The notes under the pieces were generated by a model. That model was not told the DNA's origin, made no database searches, and saw nothing but the letters and a program-made list of their open reading frames with translations. Source: Alphaproteobacteria bacterium HT1-32 (GTDB lineage: Bacteria; Pseudomonadota; Alphaproteobacteria; Rhodospirillales; HT1-32). From it: DNA of 64,000 nt. A program made the position numbers and the translations under genes. Shown piece after piece: positions 44,817 to 53,852 of this stretch. Location of the stretch: assembly GCA_009649675.1 (NCBI GenBank), contig WJPL01000001.1, forward strand, positions 764,469-828,468, in the 5' to 3' direction. The stretch's first letter is position 1. Each line of letters opens with the position of its first letter.

Positions 44817-46712
44817 ATGACCCTATCCAAACGGACCCCGCCGTCCTGTGATCTTGAGCATTTTGACGAAGTCAGTTACCCCCGTCCGGAAATCACGGAA
44901 TTTGAAAAACTTGCGGATCGTGCACTGTCACGCCGCAGCTTTCTTGGCACCGGCCTCGCCTTCGGTGCATCTGCCTTTGTCATGGGCACCGGAGCCCTGC
45001 GCCCGGCTGAAGCCGCAAGCCGGATCGGCTTTGACCAGGTTGCCGCAAACGCTCTGGACAGCATCACCCTGCCGAAAGGCTTCTCCTCGCAGATTGTCGC
45101 CAGCTGGGGGGATCCGCTCTGGTCAAAAGGCAGCGCCTTTGATGTGGCCACACGTGGCACCGGCGAAAGTCAGGAGCTTGCCTTTGGCGACAACAATGAC
45201 GGCATGTCCGTCTTTTCAGACGGCAACCGCACTATCATGGTTGTGAACAATGAATATGTGAATCGCGATATTATCCATGGCAACCGCAAGGACGGCCTTC
45301 CGGAAACCCCGGACGATGTACGCAAATCCAAGGCCGGACACGGCGTCTCCGTGATGGAAATCGCTGAGAAAAACGGCAAGTGGTCGATCGTGAAAGACAG
45401 CCCGGTCAACCGCCGCATTACGGCAGACACCCCGATGGCCATCACCGGCCCCGCCGCCGGGCATGACCTGTTGAAAACTGCAGCCGATCCTTCCGGCACA
45501 AAATCGCTCGGTACATGGAACAATTGCGGCAATGGTCGCACCCCCTGGGGCACCTATCTGACTTGCGAGGAAAACTTCAACGGCTATTTTTCATCATCTG
45601 ATGAGGGTTTCAAAGTTCCGGCAGAGCTACAGCGATATGGCGTTGGTCTCAGGGACTGGGGATATGCCTGGTCGATGACGGATGAACGCTTTGACATTTC
45701 AAAGAATATCAACGAACCGAACCGCGTCGGTTATATCGTTGAAATTGACCCCGCCGACCCAACCGCAACACCAAAGAAACGCACCGCACTCGGTCGCTTT
45801 AAGCATGAAAACGCTGAGGTTGTTCTCGCTGCTGACGGGCATGTTGTCGTCTATATGGGCGATGATGAACGCGGCGAATTCATGTATAAATTCATTTCCG
45901 ACGGAGTCTATACCGCTGGCGGTGACAATGCGAACCTGCTGGAAGATGGCAAACTGTTTGTCGCCAGATACAGCGACAACGCCAGGGGTGAATGGGTTGA
46001 ACTGACCCCTGCCGCAACCGGAATGGCTTCAAAAGCGGAAATCTGCATCCACACCCGGATCGCCGCTTCGGCTGTCGGTGCCACCACGATGGACCGGCCG
46101 GAATGGGTTGCAGCCAACCCGAACAAGGCCGAAGTTTACTGCGCGCTGACCAACAACAAGAACCGTGGCAAGAAGCCAAATGCTGGTGGTGATCTTACCC
46201 CGGCAGGCGGTCCGAACCCGCGTAGTGCAAACAATTACGGTCAGATCGTGCGTCTCCATCCTGACGGCGACGACCATATGTCAGCCTCGTTTGACTGGGA
46301 CCTGTTTGTCATGGCCGGTAACCCGACCGTCCACAAAGACGCTTATGCCGGCTCAAAAAACGTCAATGCAGAGAACATGTTCAACTCACCGGACGGTATC
46401 GCATTCGACAGCAAGGGCATGCTCTGGATCCAGACCGACGGCAACTATTCCAACGCCAAAGACTTTGCCGGACAGGGCAACAATCAGATGCTGCTTGGCG
46501 ACCCGGTCACCGGCGAAATCAAACGCTTCATGGTCGGACCGAAGGAATGTGAAGTCACCGGAATCACCTGGAGCCCCGACCGCAAGACCATGTTTGTCGG
46601 CATCCAGCATCCCGGTGAGAAAGGCGGCAGCCACTGGCCTGCAGGCGGCGATTCAGTTCCCCGCTCTTCTGTTATCGCCATCCGTCGTGATGACGGCGGC
46701 CTCATCGGCTAA
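44817..46712 (+). CDS. phoX: PhoX-family alkaline phosphatase (DUF839), Tat-exported
   Basis: 631 aa. The Tat signal has R39-R40 in ALSRRSFLGTGLAFGASAF, after an unusually long 38-residue N-region. The mature protein shows the PhoX features: VVNNEYVNRD, WGTYLTCEENFNGYF, IVEIDPADPTATPKKRTALGRFKHENAEV, RPEWVAANP, YCALTNNKN and the C-terminal SPDGIAFDSKGMLWIQTDG. The family are Ca2+/Fe-dependent periplasmic phosphomonoesterases that release phosphate from organic esters. Stands alone between two terminators, probably phosphate-controlled. Confidence 0.92.
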   Translation: MTLSKRTPPSCDLEHFDEVSYPRPEITEFEKLADRALSRRSFLGTGLAFGASAFVMGTGALRPAEAASRIGFDQVAANALDSITLPKGFSSQIVASWGDPLWSKGSAFDVATRGTGESQELAFGDNNDGMSVFSDGNRTIMVVNNEYVNRDIIHGNRKDGLPETPDDVRKSKAGHGVSVMEIAEKNGKWSIVKDSPVNRRITADTPMAITGPAAGHDLLKTAADPSGTKSLGTWNNCGNGRTPWGTYLTCEENFNGYFSSSDEGFKVPAELQRYGVGLRDWGYAWSMTDERFDISKNINEPNRVGYIVEIDPADPTATPKKRTALGRFKHENAEVVLAADGHVVVYMGDDERGEFMYKFISDGVYTAGGDNANLLEDGKLFVARYSDNARGEWVELTPAATGMASKAEICIHTRIAASAVGATTMDRPEWVAANPNKAEVYCALTNNKNRGKKPNAGGDLTPAGGPNPRSANNYGQIVRLHPDGDDHMSASFDWDLFVMAGNPTVHKDAYAGSKNVNAENMFNSPDGIAFDSKGMLWIQTDGNYSNAKDFAGQGNNQMLLGDPVTGEIKRFMVGPKECEVTGITWSPDRKTMFVGIQHPGEKGGSHWPAGGDSVPRSSVIAIRRDDGGLIG

Positions 46713-46728
46713 TCTCTGTCCGGTTAAT

Positions 46729-46758
46729 CCGGGATTCTGTGTTCTCACAGAATCCCGG
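46729..46758 (+). terminator. Hairpin after phoX
   Basis: CCGGGATTCTGTG (46729-46741), loop TTCT, CACAGAATCCCGG (46746-46758): a perfect 13-bp stem 17 bases after the phoX stop. No T-run follows, but the stem strength makes termination or 3' end protection likely. Confidence 0.65.
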
Positions 46759-46881
46759 GAAGGCCGGTTTGTCGTGAGCTTCAGGCGCATTCTCTGACGG
46801 AGCAGGATTGCCCGGCAGAATCTATTGCTGTAATTGAATCAGATCAGTCTGAAAAGAGCTGAACAGATTACAGAGTCTCTC

Positions 46882-47436
46882 ATGCAAATCCTCAGACAGG
46901 CAGATTACCGTTCAGTGCCTTGGCGTAATGGTGCAGGCCAGACCTCCGAAATTCTGATTTTCCCGACCGGGGCGGAAGGTGACGATATTCAGTGGCGGAT
47001 ATCGATGGCACCGGTCACGGAGAGCGGCCTGTTTTCAACCTTCCCTGCCATTGACCGGGTTCTGACTGTCATAGAAGGGAGCGGCATGGAACTGACAGTC
47101 GGGGGCCGCTCCCCGGTAATGCTGAGCGATGCCCCTTTTGCCTTCCCCGGCGATGCCATCTGCACATCCCGGCTGACCAACGGCCCTATCCTTGATCTGA
47201 ACGTCATGACGCGACGGGGGAAATGGCAGGCCGTGGTCCGTCACGCCCAACACTTCACACCGGATGAGACCGCCAGCCATCATCTTATCTTTGCCGCACA
47301 TGGCCCGGTCACCTGCCAGGTCGCGGGGGAAAGCGCAGATCTCGGCCTGCGTGACAGCCTGTGGCTTTCAGCGGCAGAGGCCCGTCACTGCACCTGCACT
47401 GGCCGGTGGCTGGATATCAGGCTGATTGCAGCCTGA
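46882..47436 (+). CDS. hutD: HutD/Ves-family protein
   Basis: 184 aa cupin-like protein. Family core: LRQADYRSVPWRNGAGQTSEI at the N-terminus, WRISMAPVTESGLFSTFPAIDRVLTVIEGSGMEL and FPGDAICTSRLTNGPILDLNVMTRR. HutD is often linked to histidine degradation and thought to limit it; no hut genes are here. ATG 46882 begins right at the conserved start; a TTG 16 codons earlier has no family residues. Convergent with tonB nine bases downstream. Confidence 0.85.
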   Translation: MQILRQADYRSVPWRNGAGQTSEILIFPTGAEGDDIQWRISMAPVTESGLFSTFPAIDRVLTVIEGSGMELTVGGRSPVMLSDAPFAFPGDAICTSRLTNGPILDLNVMTRRGKWQAVVRHAQHFTPDETASHHLIFAAHGPVTCQVAGESADLGLRDSLWLSAAEARHCTCTGRWLDIRLIAA

Positions 47437-47445
47437 CGGCTATTG

Positions 47446-48420
47446 CTACCTCACCAGACTGAATTCCACCGGCACCACCAGGTCCAGCTTATGGTCCGGA
47501 ATATCCGCCGGGACAGCCGGAAGCGGAGAGGCTTTTTTCAGCATTTTCAGGGCCGCCCTGTCCAGTCCGGGATGGCCGGAGCGTTGTGTAATCGTCGCAC
47601 CCGAAACCGAGCCGTTGCGGTGAAGGGTGAAAGCAATCCGGACCACCCCCTGTTTACGCAGACGCCGTTCACGTGCCGGATATTCCTTGTGCTTTTCAAG
47701 CCAGGCCAGCAGTCGGGAAAAATAATCCTGCTGCGCGCCAACCCGTCCGCCAGACGAGGCTGACTGTGACGACCCTGATGCAGTGGACTGTCCACTGCCC
47801 GCCGCACCCGCAGACCCTGCGGCCTGAGCCGGTGCCTGAGTCGGCTTGACGACCTTCTGTTCTGCCGGCTTCTCTGGCCGGACCGGTGCGGGTGGTGTCA
47901 CTGTCCGGGCAACAACCTGCTTTGGCGGTACCGGTTTTGGCTTTGGCTTCGGAGGTGGTGTCTGTGCGACAACCTTCTCGGGAACAGCCTCAACCACCGG
48001 CGGGGGCGTGACTTCCGAAACCCGCTCGACCGGCTCTGCCACCGGTTCAGTCACCTCGGCAACCTGTTCGACAACCGCTGGTTCCGGCACCTGTTCCGGT
48101 TCCGGCACTGGCTCCACCACGGCTTCCTGAACCGGATCCAGCGGCGGGTCGACAACGGGTTCCACAACCTCCTGAACAGTCTCAGCAGGGGGTTCTGCTG
48201 TCTCCACTTCTGTCGGCTTCTGTTCCTCAACCGGAGACGGTGCAACGGGTGTTCCGCCAGCAGCGCCACCCGCCGGACCGAATGACATTTCCACTCCGCC
48301 CGAACCGGTACTGACAGCCCCGGAACTCCGGTCCTTCGGGATCGCTGCCAGCAATCCGCCATGCAGCAGCAGGGCAATCAGACCGGCGAACATCCAGTGC
48401 GGGAAGCGCAGGTCCTTCAT
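47446..48420 (-). CDS. tonB: TonB energy-transducing protein
   Basis: 324 aa. One N-terminal TM helix with the functionally important His (FAGLIALLLHGGLLAAI, His at residue 20), a long periplasmic Pro/Val/Glu-rich spacer (about 60-170, VEPVPEPEQVPEP type) followed by Lys/Pro repeats, a Ser/Gly-rich stretch, and the C-terminal domain (YFSRLLAWLEKHKEYPARERR to the end) that touches the TonB box of receptors. The start overlaps the second exbD by four bases (ATGA). Last gene of the uptake operon. Confidence 0.93.
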   Translation of the reverse strand: MKDLRFPHWMFAGLIALLLHGGLLAAIPKDRSSGAVSTGSGGVEMSFGPAGGAAGGTPVAPSPVEEQKPTEVETAEPPAETVQEVVEPVVDPPLDPVQEAVVEPVPEPEQVPEPAVVEQVAEVTEPVAEPVERVSEVTPPPVVEAVPEKVVAQTPPPKPKPKPVPPKQVVARTVTPPAPVRPEKPAEQKVVKPTQAPAQAAGSAGAAGSGQSTASGSSQSASSGGRVGAQQDYFSRLLAWLEKHKEYPARERRLRKQGVVRIAFTLHRNGSVSGATITQRSGHPGLDRAALKMLKKASPLPAVPADIPDHKLDLVVPVEFSLVR

Positions 48421-48827
48421 TCTGCGGCCTCAACTGTCACAAGACGTACCTTCGGTGCACCCGCCCGGCGAATATCGCTGATGATCTGTAATACCAGACC
48501 GGTCGGGGCAGCGGCATCTGCCTTGACCAGCAATTCATCATGATCACCGGAAGCCACAATACCCGACGCTGTCGATGACAGTTCGGCAAGCGGCAGCTCC
48601 TGACCGAGATAGAACAGACGACCATCACCGGCGATCAGGAATTTACCTCCATGCATCTCTGTCGGTGTCGGACTGACCGAAACCGGTGGGTCGAGCGGCA
48701 CCGGGTCGCTTTGCGTCAGCTGTCCCGCAACCATGAAGAAAATCAGCAGCAGGAAGACAATATTGATCAGCGGCATGATGCTCTGCTCGCTGTCCCGCCG
48801 CACCGGTGTCCTTGAGCCGATTTTCAT
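48417..48827 (-). CDS. ExbD-family protein, second copy, with Asn instead of the TM Asp
   Basis: 136 aa. The TM segment reads IMPLINIVFLLLIFFMVAG; in ExbD the position of this Asn is an Asp (as in PLIDVVF of the first copy) needed for proton flow. The periplasmic domain (SPTPTEMHGGKFLIAGDG to VRLVTVEA) is otherwise ExbD-like. It overlaps both neighbours by four bases, so it is made together with ExbD1 and TonB. Probably forms a heterodimer with ExbD1 inside the ExbB pentamer, or regulates it. Confidence 0.88.
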   Translation of the reverse strand: MKIGSRTPVRRDSEQSIMPLINIVFLLLIFFMVAGQLTQSDPVPLDPPVSVSPTPTEMHGGKFLIAGDGRLFYLGQELPLAELSSTASGIVASGDHDELLVKADAAAPTGLVLQIISDIRRAGAPKVRLVTVEAAE

Positions 48828-49204
48828 TGCGCGGCTTCTCGCGATGGCAGAACCCGGAGATTGCGTATCCCGGCTGTCGACAAGCGGTCGACCAGTTGTA
48901 CAGAGTCCTGCAGGGGCAGATCATGATCGAAACGGACCAGCACCCGCAGTTCGGCATCATCAGCAAGCTGGTCCTGCAACTGACGGATCAGTTCCGTCTC
49001 GTCTGTATTCCGGCCCCCAAACCGCAACCCATCCGTCCGGAGTTCGACCAGCACCGACCTGCCCTCCGCAACACCGCCGCCCGGCGTTGCCATATCCATT
49101 TCAACCGAACGCCAGGTGGTGAACGAGGATGCCAGCATGAAAAAGACCAGCAGAATGAACACCACATCAATCAGCGGCGTCATGGAGATGACCTGACGTC
49201 GCAA
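48824..49204 (-). CDS. exbD: ExbD proton-channel subunit, canonical
   Basis: 126 aa. A short basic N-terminus (RRQVISMTPLID), a single TM helix containing the essential Asp in PLIDVVFILLVFFMLA, then a periplasmic domain with LRTDGLRFGG and LVRFDHDLPLQDSVQLVDRLSTAG. The start is TTG 49204, supported by GGAG seven bases before it; the next in-frame ATG, seven codons later, is less well placed. Works with ExbB and TonB to couple the proton gradient to outer-membrane uptake. Confidence 0.92.
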   Translation of the reverse strand: MRRQVISMTPLIDVVFILLVFFMLASSFTTWRSVEMDMATPGGGVAEGRSVLVELRTDGLRFGGRNTDETELIRQLQDQLADDAELRVLVRFDHDLPLQDSVQLVDRLSTAGIRNLRVLPSREAAQ

Positions 49205-49207
49205 GAT

Positions 49208-49969
49208 TTATCTCCCCGTGCTTTGCAGCGTCATCTCCGGACGCAGGTCCGGCTTCGTCACCGGCGTTGCCGCGATGTCCGGTGCGAAGACTGTTGTGAC
49301 CGCATCCTCCATATGATGCTGTGTCCGTTCCACGATCCGCTCGAACCAGTTCAGCAAAGCCACCGCCGGAATGGCAACAGCCAGCCCGACAGCCGTCGTC
49401 AGCAACGCCTCCCAGATCCCGCCGGACAGAACCGCCGGATTAACCTGACTGCCCGCTGCTTCCATCTGGCGGAAGGCCGAGATCATGCCAAGCACTGTCC
49501 CGAACAGACCCAGCAGCGGCGCCAGACTTCCGATCACTTCAAGCGGGCGCAGATAACTCCGCAGCTGCTCAATCTGGGCAGCCCCGAAACGGGCAACTTC
49601 CTCACGTACACCGGGACTGCCCCCTGCCGATGAAACCTCCCCCCGAATGGCCAGTGCCAGAGCGCGGGCTACGGGATTTCGCGAACCCTGAACACAGGCC
49701 AGCGCCTCCAGTGACTTGCCGCCACGATAGAGCCGGAGTGAACGCTCCACCGGTTTTGTCGCATGCAGACGACAGGACCAGAATTGCCACAGCTTGAGGA
49801 TCGCGATGGTTGTAGCGATCAGTGACAGAACGGCGAGGATCGCCACAACCGGCCCTCCGGCAACCGCGATATCCACAATTGGCTGCGGAATCATGATGCC
49901 GGCAATTTCAGTGGTCGGCGCGACGACTTCCTGCGGGATCGTGGTTTCCATCGGATTCATGTTCTCCAT
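49208..49969 (-). CDS. exbB: ExbB (MotA/TolQ/ExbB family) proton-channel subunit
   Basis: 253 aa. A non-conserved N-terminal stretch is followed by TM1 (VAILAVLSLIATTIAILKLW), a cytoplasmic domain (about 75-155) and the family signature in TM2-TM3: LRPLEVIGSLAPLLGLFGTVLGMISAF and GGIWEALLTTAVGLAVAIPAVALLNWF. An internal ATG at 49960 with GGAG just before it is a possible alternative start. Three bases separate its stop from exbD. Confidence 0.93.
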   Translation of the reverse strand: MENMNPMETTIPQEVVAPTTEIAGIMIPQPIVDIAVAGGPVVAILAVLSLIATTIAILKLWQFWSCRLHATKPVERSLRLYRGGKSLEALACVQGSRNPVARALALAIRGEVSSAGGSPGVREEVARFGAAQIEQLRSYLRPLEVIGSLAPLLGLFGTVLGMISAFRQMEAAGSQVNPAVLSGGIWEALLTTAVGLAVAIPAVALLNWFERIVERTQHHMEDAVTTVFAPDIAATPVTKPDLRPEMTLQSTGR

Positions 49970-49971
49970 AT

Positions 49972-50406
49972 CTATTTGGTGAAGTCGACACCGGCACGCG
50001 ATGCTGTTTCGGTCGCGGCGAGGCAGGTTCCGCCTGAAGGCAGACCACAGCCGCCGAGGTCATTCAGCAGCACACTGCCAACATCAGCGCAGGCCAGATC
50101 TTTCACATCGAACAGCTTCACCCGCGTCTTGGCAGGCGGCAGCGGCCCGCCCTCAACCACCAGCCGGCTGGCGATCACACCCTTCCGGTCAAAGAAAACC
50201 AGATCGGGTTTGAAACTGGGCACAGCCTGATCTCCGCCATTGCGGATGACGAAATAGACCCGGCAGGCATCAGCATTTGGTTCCAGCTTGTTCAGCTCCA
50301 GCCGGAACACCGGCTCTGCGGCGCGGGCTGACATCGAACACAGGACCGCACCGCAAAGACTGAGTGCGATCAGGGCCGCCCGGCCCGTTTCAGTGTGCCT
50401 GCTCAC
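49972..50406 (-). CDS. Exported small protein of unknown function in iron-uptake operon
   Basis: 144 aa. N-terminal signal (GRAALIALSLCGAVLCSMSARA, with cleavage after ARA near residue 29), then an Ig-like-looking beta-rich region (FRLELNKLEPNADACRVYFVIRN, SFKPDLVFFDRKGVIASRLV) and a Cys/Gly-rich end (LLNDLGGCGLPSGGTC). Four Cys in the mature part could form two disulfides. No family recognised. It overlaps the DUF2218 gene by 17 bases and precedes exbB by two bases, so it is tied to TonB-dependent uptake. Possibly a periplasmic partner of ExbD/TonB or the binding protein. Confidence 0.75.
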   Translation of the reverse strand: MSRHTETGRAALIALSLCGAVLCSMSARAAEPVFRLELNKLEPNADACRVYFVIRNGGDQAVPSFKPDLVFFDRKGVIASRLVVEGGPLPPAKTRVKLFDVKDLACADVGSVLLNDLGGCGLPSGGTCLAATETASRAGVDFTK

Positions 50407-50770
50407 CGGCCCCCTCCTTCTGATCGTTGCTTTCCGGGGCTGTCATGAAAGCCGGGGACAGCAGGATTTCCTCTGCCTCCGCCGGGATTTCATTGACCCA
50501 CTGAAAGGTCAGTTCTTCACGCCAGGCGAACTTGACCAGATGCCGTTCGATGATGTCCTTGATAACCGGCATCGCCTTTTCATTGTCAGCCTGACAGTGA
50601 AATCTGAGGGTTTCCGTGTCGGCCAGCATCAGACAGCGGCCCGGCGGAAACTGGACACGCGCTTCCTCGGGCGTGTAATCGACAGTTACCTTATGAGCGA
50701 AATGTTTACAGAGCTGCTGCAGATATTTGCTGGCAGAAGTGGTTTGCACATCGGCTGAAAATTTTAACAT
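50390..50770 (-). CDS. DUF2218 protein
   Basis: 126 aa cytoplasmic protein of the DUF2218 family: FSADVQTTSASKYLQQLCKHFAHKVTVDY, then GRCLMLADTETLRFHCQA and the helix VIKDIIERHLVKFAWREELTFQW. The two conserved His (KHFAHK) could bind metal or heme, but this is only suggestive. The family is found with iron or heme uptake genes. An AAGGAAC ribosome site precedes ATG. It follows the ATP-binding gene by 24 bp. Confidence 0.8.
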   Translation of the reverse strand: MLKFSADVQTTSASKYLQQLCKHFAHKVTVDYTPEEARVQFPPGRCLMLADTETLRFHCQADNEKAMPVIKDIIERHLVKFAWREELTFQWVNEIPAEAEEILLSPAFMTAPESNDQKEGAGEQAH

Positions 50771-50794
50771 CCTGTTCCTTTCTGATTATCCCCG

Positions 50795-51583
50795 TCAGTT
50801 TCCCAGAGCCGCATCAGACGACACCCTGTCCGCGATGACATAGGGTGTGCCCAGCCTGCAGGTCTCAATCCGTCCTTCGACCGCATAGGTGGAATGCAGT
50901 GCCTGCTCGGTCATTGCCTCGGCCGGCAGGCCCGCCGCGACAAGGTCGCCGTCGCGAAGCAGAATGATCTGATCGCAATGTCGCATTGCCAGATTGATGT
51001 CATGCAATGCCACCAGACAGCAGGCAGTCCGCCCGCGGGTTATCGATTTAACAACGTCGAACAGACCAAGCTGCCAGCGCAGATCCAGAGCAGATGTCGG
51101 CTCATCAAGCAGCATCACCGGTGGTTCCCGGACAATGACCTGGGCCAGCCCGACCATCTGCCGCTGACCACCCGAAAGCTGATCCAGCCCCCGCATGGCA
51201 AGATGGCGAATGCCTAACCTGTCGAATGTATCTTCGGTCGCCTTTTCGGCCTCCACCCGTGACAGATCAGAGCGGACTGACCGGCAGGCACTCAGCACCG
51301 CTTCATAGGCAACCAGCGTTGTCGGCAAGGGCAGGGTCTGCGGCAGATATCCGATCATCTGCGACCGGGCACGCTGCGATTTCGTGGTGATATTCTCGTC
51401 ATTCAGGATGACGGTGCCACGACAGGACGCCAGACCGGCAATTGCCTTCAGCAGCGTCGACTTTCCGGCCCCGTTCGGTCCCAGAACCGCCGTAATTGAA
51501 CCCGGCATGACCGTCGGCAGTGACAGGTCACCGATCACGCGGGCCGCACCATAACTGACCTGAAGATGGCTGATATTCAGCAT
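50795..51583 (-). CDS. FecE/FepC-type ABC transporter ATP-binding protein
   Basis: 262 aa. Walker A GPNGAGKSTL (about 33-42), Q-loop GYLPQTLPLPTTL, signature LSGGQRQMVGLAQ, Walker B VMLLDEPTSALDLRW and switch His in LVALHDINLAMRHCD. Powers import of an iron complex, heme or B12 with the FecCD permease encoded four bases upstream. The C-terminal tail is about 20 residues longer than usual. Confidence 0.93.
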   Translation of the reverse strand: MLNISHLQVSYGAARVIGDLSLPTVMPGSITAVLGPNGAGKSTLLKAIAGLASCRGTVILNDENITTKSQRARSQMIGYLPQTLPLPTTLVAYEAVLSACRSVRSDLSRVEAEKATEDTFDRLGIRHLAMRGLDQLSGGQRQMVGLAQVIVREPPVMLLDEPTSALDLRWQLGLFDVVKSITRGRTACCLVALHDINLAMRHCDQIILLRDGDLVAAGLPAEAMTEQALHSTYAVEGRIETCRLGTPYVIADRVSSDAALGN

Positions 51584-51587
51584 GGCC

Positions 51588-52679
51588 CTATGCCTTCCGT
51601 CGTCGTGACATCAGCAGTCCCATGAACAGGGGAATGCCAATAAGCGCGGTGACGATGCCGTCAGGAACCAGAATACCGGGAACGATGGTCTTGCTGATGA
51701 TCGAGGCGCTGGAGAGGATGAACCCGCCGGCCAGCGCACAGCCCGGCAGATAGAACCGGTGATCTTCACCAAAGGCCATGCGCGCAATATGCGGGCCGAT
51801 CAGCCCGATAAAGCCAATCACCCCGGTGAAGGCAATGGCCGCAGCCGTCAGCAGACTGACCCGAAACAGAACCGTGTATCGCAGCCGGTCAACGGCCATG
51901 CCATAGCTGCGGGCATATTCCTCGCCACCCCGCAGCGCCGTCATCTGCCAGACCTGAAAGATCGAAAACGGCAGGCAGACAGCCAGCACGGTGCCGACAA
52001 TGCCAATTTTTTCCCAGGTTGCCCGGGCCAGCGACCCCATGGTCCAGAACACGATCTGCTGCAGGCTGTCTGAGTCAGCCACGAACTGGATCAGTGAGAT
52101 CAGCGCATCCAGCGCAAACACCATGGCGATCCCGAACAACACCACCGTATCCAGCGCAGAACCGAACATCCGCGACAGACCGAGGATGCAGAAAATTGCC
52201 AGCATCGCACCGATGAAGGCACAGAACGGAATAACATAAGCTTCCGGCACAACGCCGGATCCCAGCGAAAAGACAATCGCCAGCGACCCGCCAAGTGCCG
52301 CCGCATGCATGACCCCAAGCGTGGACGGACTGGCCAGCGGGTTGTTCAGCACAGTCTGCATTTCACCGCCTGCCAGACCAAGGCAGGCACCAACGACCAC
52401 CGCCAGAATGGCAAATGGCAGGCGAACCTCCCAGATGATCACCTGCGTCGTCCGGTCAAGCGACGACGGATCGAGAATACCGGTAATCACGGTCATCATG
52501 TCGAGGCCGGCCGACCCGGTCATCACGTTGATTATGACGCTGGCCGCAAGCATGGCCAGAAACAGACCCAGCCAGAGCAGCCGCCGGAAAACGAAACGAT
52601 TATATTCCGTCGCCAGCGAAGCCCGGTCTGCGGATTGCGCCGGAAGATCTGCCTGCAATGTGGTCAGACCCGGTTTCAC
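51588..52679 (-). CDS. FecCD-family ABC transporter permease
   Basis: 363 aa, about ten helices, single permease forming a homodimer. Family marks: VRLPFAILAVVVGACLGLAGGEMQTVLNNPLASPSTLGVMHAAALGG (about 103-150), WTMGSLARATWEKI and VGFIGLIGPHIARMAFGEDHRFYLPG. N-terminal about 30 residues are polar and cytoplasmic. Overlaps the binding-protein stop by four bases. Confidence 0.93.
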   Translation of the reverse strand: MKPGLTTLQADLPAQSADRASLATEYNRFVFRRLLWLGLFLAMLAASVIINVMTGSAGLDMMTVITGILDPSSLDRTTQVIIWEVRLPFAILAVVVGACLGLAGGEMQTVLNNPLASPSTLGVMHAAALGGSLAIVFSLGSGVVPEAYVIPFCAFIGAMLAIFCILGLSRMFGSALDTVVLFGIAMVFALDALISLIQFVADSDSLQQIVFWTMGSLARATWEKIGIVGTVLAVCLPFSIFQVWQMTALRGGEEYARSYGMAVDRLRYTVLFRVSLLTAAAIAFTGVIGFIGLIGPHIARMAFGEDHRFYLPGCALAGGFILSSASIISKTIVPGILVPDGIVTALIGIPLFMGLLMSRRRKA

Positions 52680-53800
52680 TGCGGCAGACCCGTCCAGTAA
52701 ACACCATCAACCGGAAACGGCTGGAACCGCTCGAAGAAAGTTTCCAGCGTGGTCCGGGGATCAAGCCCGGCAAATTCCTCCGGATGGAACCATTTTGCCA
52801 GTGCCTGCACAGCAACAACGCTCATCGGAGTATTGTAGAAATGGTGCCACAGGCCATAGGCACGACCTTCCCTGACCGCCGTCAGGTCCGACACACCCTG
52901 CCTGTGGGTTGAGGTCTCAAGTGATGCCGCGCCGATTTCCGGCGAAACTTTTGCACCGAGCACAATCCGCTTCCCGGTTTCTTCAGTGACCGGGACATTA
53001 CCGATCGCCGTACCGACATAAATATCCGGCTGATTGACCAGCAGGTCTTCAACGCTGATCGTACCGACAGCACCGGGGATACGGTCACCGAATATATTGT
53101 GACCACCGGCAAAATCGATAAACCGGCCCATCACCGCATTGCCGAAAGCATTGCAGCAGGCGTCGCGCAGACCGACATGGCTTTCCATGAACACGTCCGG
53201 ACGCGTAGTCACGGTCCGCAGAACCGATTCTACCCGTTCAAGTTCATGCCTGTAGAAATCGAGGAACTCCTTCGCCTCACGTTCCCGGCCCAGCACCTTG
53301 CCCAGAAGTTCCAGGCTTTTCGGTGTATTGATCAGCGGCTCCATCCGGAAATCGATCACAATTGTCGGCACACCGGCGGCTTCAAGCTGGGCCAGAATTT
53401 CGACGCTTTTGGCACCCGGCCCATGGCCGCTCGACATACCAAAAATCGCGAGATCAGGTTTGACGGCAATCGCACTTTCAACACTGAAAGAGCTGGAACC
53501 GCTTTTGCCGAGCAATGGAATTTCCGCAATCATCGGAAACTTTTCGACATACTGGCGGTAGGTTGACGGGTCGAGCTGTTCGAACTCTCCCATCATGCCG
53601 ACCACGCGGGCCGCCGGATTGCCACGTTCCAGAATTGCCAGACTTGGCAGAAATCGCCCCTCGCCCAGAATGATGCGGCTGACCGGCCCGTTCACCGTGA
53701 CTGTGCGACCGGCAATATCTGTAACCGTAAACGGTTCGGCAGAGGCCGGGCAGAGCGGTGCCAGCACCAACAATGCGACTGCGAGTAACCTGAACTTCAT
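52676..53800 (-). CDS. FecB/BtuF-type periplasmic iron-complex binding protein
   Basis: 374 aa. Signal peptide MKFRLLAVALLVLAP-type (1-21), then the class III fold: TVTDIAGRTVTV, VSRIILGEGRFLPSLAILE, GKSGSSSFSVESAIAVKPDLAIFG and the Trp-rich C-terminal half. ATG 53800 begins the signal peptide; the frame opens 16 codons earlier with no signal. Delivers an iron chelate, heme or cobamide to the FecCD permease. 144-bp gap to the receptor gene with an 8-bp-stem hairpin. Confidence 0.9.
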   Translation of the reverse strand: MKFRLLAVALLVLAPLCPASAEPFTVTDIAGRTVTVNGPVSRIILGEGRFLPSLAILERGNPAARVVGMMGEFEQLDPSTYRQYVEKFPMIAEIPLLGKSGSSSFSVESAIAVKPDLAIFGMSSGHGPGAKSVEILAQLEAAGVPTIVIDFRMEPLINTPKSLELLGKVLGREREAKEFLDFYRHELERVESVLRTVTTRPDVFMESHVGLRDACCNAFGNAVMGRFIDFAGGHNIFGDRIPGAVGTISVEDLLVNQPDIYVGTAIGNVPVTEETGKRIVLGAKVSPEIGAASLETSTHRQGVSDLTAVREGRAYGLWHHFYNTPMSVVAVQALAKWFHPEEFAGLDPRTTLETFFERFQPFPVDGVYWTGLPQ

Positions 53801-53852
53801 CGACTTGTTTCCAAATTTGTCATGCGTTTCAACTGTCCGTTCCGGCACGGAA

